NCBI RefSeq assembly: GCF_018919065.1
Contig: NZ_JAHLQG010000017.1
Span: 62,001 to 126,000 of the forward strand
Length of the DNA stretch: 64,000 nt
Direction: 5' to 3'
Source of the DNA: Blautia sp. MSJ-9
GTDB lineage: Bacteria > Bacillota > Clostridia > Lachnospirales > Lachnospiraceae
Below are positions 34,230-43,213 of this stretch, piece after piece. The notes beneath the pieces were generated by a model. It did not search any database. It had not been told where the DNA came from and saw only the letters and a list, made by a program, of their open reading frames with translations. The first letter of the stretch is position 1; the number at the start of each line of letters is the position of its first letter. The position numbers and the translations under genes are program-made.

Positions 34230-34292
34230 ATACTCTCTCCCGAAAAACGCAGATTTCATTTACCACGTCTTTCTGGAAGAGAGTATTTTTTA
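34230..34292. terminator. Hairpin after ptsI
   Basis: ATACTCTCT (34230-34238) and AGAGAGTAT (34278-34286) pair perfectly. The T run (34286-34291) favours termination toward the right, but the position past ptsI suggests it also ends that transcript. Confidence 0.6.
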
Positions 34293-34321
34293 TCTTATAT
34301 CAGTTATAACAAAACAGATTT

Positions 34322-35938
34322 TTACTCCATTTCTCTTACAATCTTACGAACCGGAAGAACAAATGTCGGAGATACGGACAGTTCGTCGATACCCATCTGT
34401 ACGAAACGCTCTGTCATAGTTGTATCTGCACCAAGTTCACCGCAGATACCTGCCCAGATACCTTCTTTGTGAGCATTGTCGATTACCATCTGGATCATGC
34501 GGAGCACTGCTTCGTGATGGGAATCATAAATGTTGTCCAGTTTTGCATTCTGACGGTCGATTGCCAGTGTGTACTGTGTTAAGTCGTTTGTACCAATACT
34601 GAAGAAGTCAACTTCTTTTGCAAGAATATCACTGATCATAACTGCTGCAGGTGTCTCGATCATTACACCCTGCTCTACGTCATCTTTAAATGGCACACCC
34701 TGCTCTGTCAGCTCTTTCTTCACTTCTGCAACGATCGCTTTGATCTGTTTTACTTCTGTTACAGAGATGATCATCGGGTACATGATGGAAATATTTCCGT
34801 ACATGCTTGCTCTGAACAGTGCACGAAGCTGTGTCTTAAATACTTCCGGTCTGTCCAGACAGATACGGATCGCACGGTAACCCATTGCCGGGTTCTCTTC
34901 ATGTGCCATATCAAAGTAATCAATCTGCTTGTCTGCACCGATATCCAGTGTACGGATGATTACTTTCTTTCCTGCCATGTTCTGTGCTACTGCTTTATAG
35001 ATCTGGAACTGTTCTTCTTCTGTCGGATAGTTGTCTTTCTCCAGATAGATGAACTCACTTCTGAAAAGGCCGATACCCTCTGCATCATTAGCCAGCACAC
35101 TTGCAACGTCTCCTGTACTTCCGATGTTTGCATAAAGATGGATCTTATGTCCGCTCTTTGTCTCGGTTGTCTTGCCTTTTAATTCTTTGAGCATTGCTCT
35201 CTGGCGTAATTCTTCGTCTTTCTGATCCTGATATTTCTTCAGAGTATCTGCATCCGGGTCTACAATAAGAGAACCGTTCTTACCGTCCACAACTGCCATC
35301 TTTCCATCCATGCTCTCATCATATTCGATATTGATCAGAGCCGGAATATTCATAGTTCTTGCAAGGATTGCTGTATGGGAATTGGAAGAACCTTTTCTTG
35401 TAACAAATGCGAGAACTTTGCTCTTATCCATCTGTACAGTCTCACTCGGCGCCAGATCTTCAGCAACAATGATAGACGGCTCTGCTGCATCCATATCTCC
35501 TTCATCATGTCCGGATAACACACGAACCAGACGGTCTGAAATATCTTTCACGTCTGCTGCTCTTGCTTTCATGTAGTCATCATCCATCTGTGCAAACATG
35601 TCTGCGAAATTATCGCCTGTAGTTGCCACTGCATACTCTGCGTTTACATTCTCTGTACGGATAATATTGTCAATAGAATCCAGATAGTCCTCATCATCCA
35701 GCATCATCTGATGTACTTCAAAAATGGCTGCGCCTGACTCTCCTACCTCCTGAAGTGCCTTGTCATACAGCTTCTGAAGCTGTGCAACTGCTTTGTCTTT
35801 TGCTTCCTGTACACGTGCGATCTCTGCTTCCGGATCTTCTACCTTTGTACGCTTTACGCTTGTATCTGCTTTCTGCTGAATAGAAATCTTACCAATTGCG
35901 ATTCCGGAAAATACGGACTTACCTTCTAATACTCTCAT
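34322..35938 (-). CDS. ptsI: PTS enzyme I
   Basis: A 538-residue phosphoenolpyruvate-protein phosphotransferase. It takes phosphate from PEP onto His188 (RKGSSNSHTAILART) and gives it to HPr. The PEP-binding TIM barrel has LFRSEFIYLEKD, the RTLDIGADKQ motif, and the catalytic Cys region AGICGELGAD. It is a little shorter than Bacillus EI (about 570) but complete. It directly follows an HPr gene (18-base gap) in a general PTS operon, and would serve the fructose PTS at the left of the window. Confidence 0.97.
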   Translation of the reverse strand: MRVLEGKSVFSGIAIGKISIQQKADTSVKRTKVEDPEAEIARVQEAKDKAVAQLQKLYDKALQEVGESGAAIFEVHQMMLDDEDYLDSIDNIIRTENVNAEYAVATTGDNFADMFAQMDDDYMKARAADVKDISDRLVRVLSGHDEGDMDAAEPSIIVAEDLAPSETVQMDKSKVLAFVTRKGSSNSHTAILARTMNIPALINIEYDESMDGKMAVVDGKNGSLIVDPDADTLKKYQDQKDEELRQRAMLKELKGKTTETKSGHKIHLYANIGSTGDVASVLANDAEGIGLFRSEFIYLEKDNYPTEEEQFQIYKAVAQNMAGKKVIIRTLDIGADKQIDYFDMAHEENPAMGYRAIRICLDRPEVFKTQLRALFRASMYGNISIMYPMIISVTEVKQIKAIVAEVKKELTEQGVPFKDDVEQGVMIETPAAVMISDILAKEVDFFSIGTNDLTQYTLAIDRQNAKLDNIYDSHHEAVLRMIQMVIDNAHKEGIWAGICGELGADTTMTERFVQMGIDELSVSPTFVLPVRKIVREME

Positions 35939-35956
35939 TACTCCAACTCTCCTTGA

Positions 35957-36214
35957 TTAAAGATTATGTTCCAAAAAGTTTTTCATCACTTCGGCATCTG
36001 CCGCTTCATTTTCACCTTCCACCTGCACTGTGATCTGGTCGCCCTGCTTCACTGCAAGATTCATAACACAGAACATCCGCTTCGCATCACCACTCTTCGC
36101 GCCCTTATTTATAGTGATATTGCTTGTAAGCTTGCCGGCTTCCTGCACAAGAAGCAGCCCAGGCCTTGCATGTATTCCAAGTTTATCTTTGATAACATAA
36201 GTAAATGATACCAT
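35957..36214 (-). CDS. ptsH: HPr phosphocarrier protein next to ptsI
   Basis: An 85-residue HPr with His15 in GIHARPG, the acceptor of phosphate from enzyme I. The residue at position 46, Ser in standard Gram-positive HPr, is Arg (DAKRMFCVMNLA), so it cannot be regulated by HPr kinase in the normal way. The start is ATG 36212-36214, seven bases after GGAGG; an upstream in-frame ATG overlaps the promoter-proximal leader and is rejected. By position it is the main HPr. Confidence 0.93.
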   Translation of the reverse strand: MVSFTYVIKDKLGIHARPGLLLVQEAGKLTSNITINKGAKSGDAKRMFCVMNLAVKQGDQITVQVEGENEAADAEVMKNFLEHNL

Positions 36215-36258
36215 CCACAAACCTCCTCCTGTATACATACTTCTTTTTGAGATAATTC

Positions 36259-36267
36259 ATTATAGCA
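36259..36267 (-). promoter_or_regulatory. Extended -10 promoter of ptsH-ptsI
   Basis: TGCTATAAT on the minus strand (TGnTATAAT), about 45 bases before the ptsH start. The -35 is poor. A small AAAAATCC/GGATTTTT hairpin at 36361-36379 lies further upstream. Confidence 0.6.
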
Positions 36268-36426
36268 CAACCTCTGTAAGGACTTCTATATTTTTTTACC
36301 TTTTGCATAAAATTTAAGCACTTTTCTTGACATATTTACGATTTTAATCTTTTTTCTGTTAAAAATCCACAGGATTTTTGTCGTTCGATCTATCTCCATA
36401 TACTTTCATCAGCAAATATATAAAAC

Positions 36427-37492
36427 ATGAAAGCACTCCACAGCAAATCGTTTTCCCTCCAAGGAGCAGCTGCCTGGTCTGAACTGCCGATTTCGGAAAC
36501 GCCAAATATAGCCTGAAGTCTGAAGAAAATTCCGCTGTTTCTCACGGACTTGACCTCTCCAATCCGGGAGTTGTCAACAGGCTGACTAAGAATGTCTTTT
36601 TTCAGATGAAAGATTTCTATGTATCTACAGCATTGATCCCTAAGAATCAGGGAACTGTCAGTATGATTATTCTGTATCCTTTAAATTCTATGGAACATGA
36701 TCTGCGAATGCAGCGTCTCGCTTTCTTTGGCACAGCATTTCTGGCTATTCTGGCACTGAGTATTTTTTCCTGGTTCTTCACCGGAAAAATGATCGCACCG
36801 CTGGAAGAGAACAGACAGGCGCAGACAGAGTTTATTGCTGCTGCCTCCCATGAACTGCGCTCTCCACTGGCTGTGATCCTGTCAGGGATTTCCGCCATGA
36901 AGAAAGCTGAACCTGCTGAACAGTCCCATTTCTTATCCGTAATAGAAAAAGAAGGAACACGAATGTCCCTTCTGGTAAACGATATGCTTTCTCTGTCAAA
37001 TGCGGATAATCATTCCTGAAAAATGCATCCTGTTCCCTGCGAACTGGATACTTTGGTTCTGGATACCTATGAAAAGTATGAAGCTTTGATGCAGGAGCAT
37101 CATATGAACTTCTCTGTCGAACTGCCGGATGAAGAATTCCCACTCTGCAGTTGTGACCCGGAACGGATCAGTCAGGTTCTGGGAATCCTTCTGGACAATG
37201 CCATCAGTTATGTACCTGAACATGGAAAAATTCAGCTTACTCTTACGCAGAATTCCAGAGGTTTCTGTCTCGCAGTCATAGATAATGGTCCCGGAATTCC
37301 GGACTCTGCCAAGACATCTGTCTTCCGCCGTTTCTACAGAGCGGACTCTGCACGAAATAACAGACAGCATTTTGGACTTGGACTGTGTATTGCCTGTGAG
37401 ATTGTTACTCTCCACCACGGTACTATTACCATCCAGGATACTCCGGGAGGCGGCTCTACTTTCCAGATTATCCTGCCGACATCTGATTTTCT
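36427..37492 (+). pseudogene. Broken sensor histidine kinase
   Basis: An ATG at 36427 gives a short N-terminal piece (MKALHSKSFSLQ) that leaves frame. From about 36490 the kinase frame shows part of the sensor region, a membrane helix (FLAILALSIFSWFFTG), and the DHp box FIAAASHELRSPLAVI. A TGA at 37017-37019 interrupts it (SNADNHS-stop-KMHPV), in the same frame as the following ATPase part: LLDNAISYVPEHG (N box), DNGPGIP, FGLGLCIA. The TGA is one base from TGG (Trp). The C-terminus runs into the convergent permease gene. No response regulator is adjacent. A second product from the ATG at 37023 is conceivable but would lack the DHp domain. Confidence 0.85.
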
Positions 37493-37494
37493 AT

Positions 37495-38748
37495 TTATTC
37501 ACTGCGCAACGCATCGATCGGATTCAGATTGGCTGCTTTTACAGAAGGAAGCAATCCAAATACAACACCGATCACTGTAGAAAACAATACAGCGATTACG
37601 ATAGACGGTACACTGATCGCCGTAGGTGAACCGGTTACTTTTCCTACCACTTTCGACAAACCAATTCCGGTCACAACTCCAATAATACCTCCGATACTGG
37701 TAAGTACAGAAGCCTCTGTCAGGAACTGACCAAGGATTGTCTTTTTACGTGCCCCGATAGCCTTTTTCAGACCAATCTCTTTGGTACGCTCTGTAACAGA
37801 AACCAACATGATGTTCATAACTCCGATACCGCCTACAAGCAGAGAAATACTTGCAATCCAGATCAGCTGATTATTGGTGCTCTCACTGAGTTTCTGCATA
37901 CTCTTAACCTGCTTCATAATATCCTCAGCCTGATACTTCATCTTGCTGTTGGTATCTGATATTGTAATGGAATTATTCAATGTATCTGCCACAGAATTTC
38001 CTACAGAACTCATTGTATCTGTGCTGTCAGCTTTTACGATCACATTCTGCGGCACATCAAATTTAAAAGATATCGGCCAGCAGGCATCCGGGATCATAAC
38101 GCTTCCAACGATTGACTGATAGTAAGTATAATATTCATCAATACTGTTGATCGTTGGCTGATAATTCTCATCCTGTCGGATCACACCTACAATCGTATAT
38201 GGCTCCTGATTGATCTCCACCGTCTGTCCTACCGGATTCTGTGATGGAAACAGGTTCTCAGCTGCATTATTATCAATTAAAGCAACTTTATTATATTTCT
38301 GATAGTCATCTTTTACGAAGCCTCGGCCCGACTGAATCACATATCCGCAGGTAGCCAGATAATTTACATCAATCCCATAGACACTTCCACCATCCAGGCT
38401 GTTGTTATTATTATAAATAGAAGCACTGGTACTGTTATAATAAAATGTTGCATTCTCTACATGATCAAGATCCATGACTTCCTCTTTAACATCATCTGTC
38501 AGAACCGGTGCATTTGAAGAAGTTCCATATTCCGCGTCATACTGATTATCTCCATCATACAGATAAACATTTACTGTATTGGTTCCGGCTCCGATCAGAT
38601 CTTCTTTGATCTGCTCACTGGTTCCCTTGATCGTAGAAACAATTGCAATGATAGATGCAATACCAATAATGATACCAAGCATGGTCAGGAAGGATCGCAT
38701 CATATGTGACCATATTCCCTGAAATGCCAGGCGTATATTTTCAATCAT
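37495..38748 (-). CDS. MacB-like ABC transporter permease
   Basis: The 417-residue protein has one N-terminal membrane helix (SFLTMLGIIIGIASIIAI), a large extracellular MacB_PCD domain (about 45-275), then three helices with the FtsX signature region GGIGVMNIMLVSVTERTKEI and the ending NPIDALRSE. These mechanotransmission permeases pair with a LolD/MacB ATPase and an adaptor to export peptides, antibiotics or lipoproteins. It is the last gene of a four-gene operon, 18 bases after the second adaptor. Confidence 0.93.
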   Translation of the reverse strand: MIENIRLAFQGIWSHMMRSFLTMLGIIIGIASIIAIVSTIKGTSEQIKEDLIGAGTNTVNVYLYDGDNQYDAEYGTSSNAPVLTDDVKEEVMDLDHVENATFYYNSTSASIYNNNNSLDGGSVYGIDVNYLATCGYVIQSGRGFVKDDYQKYNKVALIDNNAAENLFPSQNPVGQTVEINQEPYTIVGVIRQDENYQPTINSIDEYYTYYQSIVGSVMIPDACWPISFKFDVPQNVIVKADSTDTMSSVGNSVADTLNNSITISDTNSKMKYQAEDIMKQVKSMQKLSESTNNQLIWIASISLLVGGIGVMNIMLVSVTERTKEIGLKKAIGARKKTILGQFLTEASVLTSIGGIIGVVTGIGLSKVVGKVTGSPTAISVPSIVIAVLFSTVIGVVFGLLPSVKAANLNPIDALRSE

Positions 38749-38766
38749 AAAATGTCTCCTTTCTTA

Positions 38767-40788
38767 TCAATATCCATACATCTCATCCAGAGTAACTTCT
38801 TTTGTCTTAGCTCCTTCTTTGATATCCTTTCCATAAGGAAACGCGATCAGGTCATCTTCGCTGAGGCCACCTTTAACGATCACACTATATCCACTGTCCA
38901 CAGTAGCACCTACCGAAATCTCCTGTTTCTTCAGGACGCCATTATCGTCTTTATATACATAACTCTTACTGCTGTCACTTCTGACAAATGCTTTTTGAAT
39001 GACCATACTGTTTTCTGAAGTAGTTGCTTCATAATTAATAGTAACCCAGTCCTGATCCTCCAGCTGAAGTGTCTTATCTGTCACCACCGCAGTAAATGCA
39101 TAATAGGACACGTTCGGATTGCTGTTTCCGTAATAACTATTTCCACTTACCGGATATTCCGAAACATCCACAACTTCCGCCTCAAAGGTTCCACTGGTAT
39201 AACTTGTACAGTTCAGCTTTGTTCCTTCTACAAAATCATCCAGCATCAGTTCACTGACTGAACCTATTACATAAAAGCCATCACTGCTTTTTATTTTGAT
39301 CAGAGCCTTACCATCTGTTGTCTCTCCACTTCCGATGTCTCCAACAGAAGCAACTGTACCATCCAGCTTACTGCTGATAAGTTTCTTGTTTGCTTTCTTT
39401 TCCAGCTGAGAGATTTTAATATCACTCTCCTGAAGATCCAGTTTCAGACTTGCGATCTTACTCTTCTGGTATTTGATCGCATCTGCTCTGGAAACCGGAG
39501 TTCCTGTTGGCTCCACATCGTCTCCTCCCGGTGTATCGTCTCCGTCATCATCCGGAACATTATCATATTTTGATGCATCTGCAAGAGTAAATTCCACTTC
39601 TGCGAATTCATATACCGGTTTCTCCAGAAGACTTCCATTTACCAGATAGTAGCCTGTACAGGAAGATTTCAGATCTTCATAATCTGCTATTGTATCATTC
39701 TGGTGAAACTCCAGACGATACCAGTATCCACCCTGATGGACAACTTTTGTTCCATCATTACTATATCCTGCAAGCTTATTAAAGAAAGATCCCATTACTG
39801 TTACTTTCTCTTTTGCACTGCTGCACAGATATACATAGGGATCATCTTCAGTACCGGTACCGGTAAACGGGATAGAATCTGCATCCAGTTTCTGGTAAAA
39901 CGGCTCGTCACCATCTGTGATATTCGGATCTCCCTTTGTATAATATGGATTAAAATATGTGGTATTGTCGTCCAGCACAGGCGTTGGTGTCGGAGATGGT
40001 TCCGGCGTATCATTTTTTCCCGGATCAAAATCTGTATTCTTTCCATCACTAAATCCATTTGCAGAAGGATCTGTGTATGCCGGACTATTATTATCTGCCA
40101 TCGTACTATTCGAAGAATTATCTGCATTTCCGTTATCCGCAGACGCATTATCAGACGATGCCTGATCACCAGAAGCACTGCCTGAAGATGTGTTGTCGGA
40201 AGTATCTCCATCCGTAAAGGCAGAGAGTAAAAGCGGATGGATTGCTGCTGCCAGATAGTTTCCTGACATATCTGCTGTCGATGACAGAGTATCATCTGGA
40301 GTCATGTCGTCATCCCCTGATGTGCTGTCACTACTTCCTGTTGTGGAACTCAGATCATCTGCATCTGCTCCTGCATCCGTCTCCTCTACAGGGCCGCCAT
40401 TCTGAAGACTGTTCAGTCTGTTCACTGCTTTATTCAGATCCTGTTCCAGTTTCTGTCTCTTTAATTTCGCTATGTTCAACTCCATCTCTACCAGAGTAGT
40501 ATCAAAGGAAATCAGCGGATCTCCCTTCTTTACACTATCCCCTTTTGTTACATAAATCTGGTCAATGATCAAATCTTTGTCACCATTTACAGTCTGTGTA
40601 GCACTGGAAGTTATTGTTCCGTCAATCATTGTGGATGGTGTATAAAAATCCTGAAGTAATCCACTTACCGGAGTAACGCTTACAGTCTTCTCACTGTTCT
40701 TCTTCAGCTGCATCAGACCTGCAGTTATTCCACTTCCGGCAACTGCCACTACAAGTACACCTGCGAGGATTTTCTTTACTTTACCCAT
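38767..40788 (-). CDS. Large MFP/HlyD-type adaptor with acidic low-complexity insert
   Basis: A 673-residue membrane-fusion-type protein. An N-terminal anchor (ILAGVLVVAVAGSGITAGLM) is followed by a lipoyl half (DQIYVTKGDSVKKGDPLISF), a coiled segment, then a long insert (about 130-260) of Ser, Asp, Gly, Thr and Asn (DDADDLSSTTGSSDSTSGDD). A further extracellular insert (about 275-420, beta-type, DTPEPSPTPTPVLDDN at its start) precedes the return coil, second lipoyl half and barrel domain. Typical adaptors are 350-450 residues. The start is ATG 40786-40788 after GAGGTGA; a GTG three codons upstream overlaps the ATPase stop and is less likely. Confidence 0.85.
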   Translation of the reverse strand: MGKVKKILAGVLVVAVAGSGITAGLMQLKKNSEKTVSVTPVSGLLQDFYTPSTMIDGTITSSATQTVNGDKDLIIDQIYVTKGDSVKKGDPLISFDTTLVEMELNIAKLKRQKLEQDLNKAVNRLNSLQNGGPVEETDAGADADDLSSTTGSSDSTSGDDDMTPDDTLSSTADMSGNYLAAAIHPLLLSAFTDGDTSDNTSSGSASGDQASSDNASADNGNADNSSNSTMADNNSPAYTDPSANGFSDGKNTDFDPGKNDTPEPSPTPTPVLDDNTTYFNPYYTKGDPNITDGDEPFYQKLDADSIPFTGTGTEDDPYVYLCSSAKEKVTVMGSFFNKLAGYSNDGTKVVHQGGYWYRLEFHQNDTIADYEDLKSSCTGYYLVNGSLLEKPVYEFAEVEFTLADASKYDNVPDDDGDDTPGGDDVEPTGTPVSRADAIKYQKSKIASLKLDLQESDIKISQLEKKANKKLISSKLDGTVASVGDIGSGETTDGKALIKIKSSDGFYVIGSVSELMLDDFVEGTKLNCTSYTSGTFEAEVVDVSEYPVSGNSYYGNSNPNVSYYAFTAVVTDKTLQLEDQDWVTINYEATTSENSMVIQKAFVRSDSSKSYVYKDDNGVLKKQEISVGATVDSGYSVIVKGGLSEDDLIAFPYGKDIKEGAKTKEVTLDEMYGY

Positions 40789-40793
40789 GAAGA

Positions 40794-41465
40794 TCACCTC
40801 TTTTCCTGAAGGATACCATCTTTAATCGTAACTACTCTCTTTGCATGTGCTGCGATATCTGCATCATGAGTGATCATTAATACGGATACTCCTTCATCAT
40901 TCAGTCTCTGGAAAAGCTCCATAACCTGTGCACCTGATTTACTGTCAAGAGCACCGGTAGGCTCATCTGCCAGAAGAAGCTTCGGATTATTCACGATCGC
41001 CCTTGCAATGGCAACTCGCTGCATCTGACCACCTGATAACTGATTAGGTTTGAAGTCAACTCTGTCTGCCAGTCCTACCCTGTCAAGTGCCTTCAGCGCA
41101 CGTTCCTTTCTCTCTTTCTTTGGTACTTTTGCATAGTTCAGCGGCATCTCTACATTCGCCAGTGCACTCTGTTTCGGAAGAAGATGAAAACTCTGAAAAA
41201 CAAATCCGATTTTATTCAGACGGATATCTGACATTGCATTCTCTGAGCATGCCTTAATATCTACTCCATCCAGAAAGAAGGTTCCTTCTGTCTGTTTATC
41301 CAGACATCCAATAATATTCATCAGAGTTGTTTTTCCTGAACCGGACGGTCCCATAATGGCTACATATTCGCCTTCTTCCATGGAAAAGTTTACATCTTTC
41401 AATACCGGAACTTTCATTTTACCCTGCTGATATTCTTTATAAATGCCTTTTAATTCCAGTATCAT
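40794..41465 (-). CDS. MacB/LolD-type ABC ATPase
   Basis: A 223-residue ATPase with Walker A GPSGSGKTT, signature LSGGQMQRVA, Walker B LLADEPTGALD and switch His in MITHDADIA. The Q-loop FVFQSFHLLPKQSAL and short length place it with LolD, MacB N-domain and YknY-like ATPases, the partner of the FtsX-type permease two genes on. Its ATG overlaps the first adaptor (ATGA), and its stop is six bases before the second adaptor. Confidence 0.95.
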   Translation of the reverse strand: MILELKGIYKEYQQGKMKVPVLKDVNFSMEEGEYVAIMGPSGSGKTTLMNIIGCLDKQTEGTFFLDGVDIKACSENAMSDIRLNKIGFVFQSFHLLPKQSALANVEMPLNYAKVPKKERKERALKALDRVGLADRVDFKPNQLSGGQMQRVAIARAIVNNPKLLLADEPTGALDSKSGAQVMELFQRLNDEGVSVLMITHDADIAAHAKRVVTIKDGILQEKR

Positions 41466-42958
41466 TCGATTCCCTCCACATCTTCACCAGCGCTCATACC
41501 TGGTGCCTCATCAATTGGTACAAGTTCTTCATTCGGATCGATCGTATCATCCGAACTGTCATCTGTCATATCCGTGGAGTTCTCATCCATATCCGTATCT
41601 GTAAAATCATCCGTGGAAGAATTCATGTCTACAGAATCCATCTGTGAGTCATCCAAATTTTCATAATCTGCATCCATGTCTGTAATGCCATCTGCACCAC
41701 CACTCATAGTCTGTGCCAGATCACCGACTTCTGTCTTCTCGCCTTCTTCCAGAGCGTCTGTCGGGAATGCGATCGCATCCTTCTTTGTCAGGCCATCAAC
41801 AATCTCATATTCGCCCAGATCGTCGTCATGCTTTCCAAGCGTCACATAACGCTTCTCCAGTCTGTTCTTATCATTTGCCGCCCATACATATGGTTCATTG
41901 GTATCTGTATCCAGAATATAATAATCGCTGAGCCATAGACCATCTTTCTGATCATCCTGTCCGATATCACGCTCTATGTACACATGCTGTCCAAGCATCA
42001 GATCTTCTGAAGAATCCAGTTCAACATAGAAAGGATAAGAAGTAGAGGTTGTTTGATCGTCAGAACTTGAACTGGACATACCAAAATACATATCACTGCT
42101 GTCACTATCTGAAGTTCCATTATTCATATCAATGGAACCCGTAGTTCCCTTCCAAGTCTTACTACTGTCTACTCTGGAACGGATGATCACCGATTCACCT
42201 GGAACAATAGAATCACGGTTCTGCTCATTTACCTTACCTTTAACTCTGTAAGCACCTGTACTGAGGATAGTGATAAATGCAGAGCTGTCCGAACTGCTGT
42301 CATCTGATGATATGCTATCCGCCGTACTGCTGTCATCTACAGAATCGCCATCATCGCTAGTCATTTTAGATGTATCAATCTTCTGGATCACTCCATCGAT
42401 CTCACTTCTCACTTCTGTGTTCTGTGTAGCACTCTGAAGTTTATCAATCTCTGACTGCTTGCTCTTCTGACTATATTCATTTTTCTTAAGATTCATCTTA
42501 TTTGTTTCAATCTCGATCGTATAAGATAACTGATCCTCTGCTTTTGCTTTCTGCTTCTCTGCCTCCAGTGTAGCTATCTGATCTGTCAGACTGATCTGTT
42601 CATTCTTTAATCTATCCAGATCCAACTGTGCCTGCTTCAAGTCATCCTCAATACTACTGAGATCATATTCAAAAAGAAGCTGTCCAGCTTTTACCTCTTC
42701 TCCGGTTTTTACCTGAACTTCTTTTACTTTACGTCCACTTTCTATCTTGACGTTTACGGTCTTCTGTGGTTCTACTACACCGGCAAAACGATTCGTTGCC
42801 GCTGTTTCTGTCCCTGTGATCAGACTGACTTTTGATACATATACGATTGAATCACCGGAGCTGCCCTGGCCATTTCCGTTAAAGTGATACCAGACTCCAC
42901 CGCCGATACCACCCGCAGCGATCAGAATTCCCAAAACGATAAAAATACGTTTTTTCAT
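41462..42958 (-). CDS. MFP/HlyD-type adaptor with acidic C-terminal tail
   Basis: A 498-residue protein: membrane anchor (IFIVLGILIAAGGIGGGVWY), lipoyl half (VKEVQVKTGEEVKAGQLLFEYD), helical hairpin (about 102-185), second lipoyl half with an Asp/Ser insert (about 200-233, SDDGDSVDDSST), beta-barrel and membrane-proximal domains, then about 80 C-terminal residues rich in Asp, Ser, Thr and Met (DDSQMDSVDMNSSTDDFTD). It leads the operon. The start is ATG 42956-42958, five bases after AAGGAGG. Two different adaptors flanking one ATPase is unusual for a YknXYZ-like system. Confidence 0.87.
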   Translation of the reverse strand: MKKRIFIVLGILIAAGGIGGGVWYHFNGNGQGSSGDSIVYVSKVSLITGTETAATNRFAGVVEPQKTVNVKIESGRKVKEVQVKTGEEVKAGQLLFEYDLSSIEDDLKQAQLDLDRLKNEQISLTDQIATLEAEKQKAKAEDQLSYTIEIETNKMNLKKNEYSQKSKQSEIDKLQSATQNTEVRSEIDGVIQKIDTSKMTSDDGDSVDDSSTADSISSDDSSSDSSAFITILSTGAYRVKGKVNEQNRDSIVPGESVIIRSRVDSSKTWKGTTGSIDMNNGTSDSDSSDMYFGMSSSSSDDQTTSTSYPFYVELDSSEDLMLGQHVYIERDIGQDDQKDGLWLSDYYILDTDTNEPYVWAANDKNRLEKRYVTLGKHDDDLGEYEIVDGLTKKDAIAFPTDALEEGEKTEVGDLAQTMSGGADGITDMDADYENLDDSQMDSVDMNSSTDDFTDTDMDENSTDMTDDSSDDTIDPNEELVPIDEAPGMSAGEDVEGIE

Positions 42959-43151
42959 AGTTGCCTCCTTGATGTTATCGCCTACATTGCTGCCAGCATT
43001 ATTATACACTATTGCTTTTTTACATCAAAATTATTTACTTTCCTATCATAGCAGATTCCGTTCCAAAATGAAAGCTTTGAGGCTAAATGGTGGCGAATTT
43101 CACAAATTTTTCACGTATTTTTTATGAAATTCGTTTATAATTTTGGATTTT

Positions 43152-43180
43152 TTGACAGCCACTGCAAAATCTGGTAAAAT
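43152..43180 (+). promoter_or_regulatory. Promoter of the lipoprotein gene
   Basis: Consensus TTGACA, 17 bases, TAAAAT, 33 bases before the start codon. Confidence 0.8.
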
Positions 43181-43213
43181 GAACGGAAAGTACCGCGAAA
43201 GGAAAGAACATGT

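Noticed and set aside
37497-37580. Continuation of the histidine kinase frame beyond its ATPase domain
   Set aside because: The last codons are antisense to the permease C-terminus; they probably reflect a lost or converging stop rather than a real extension.
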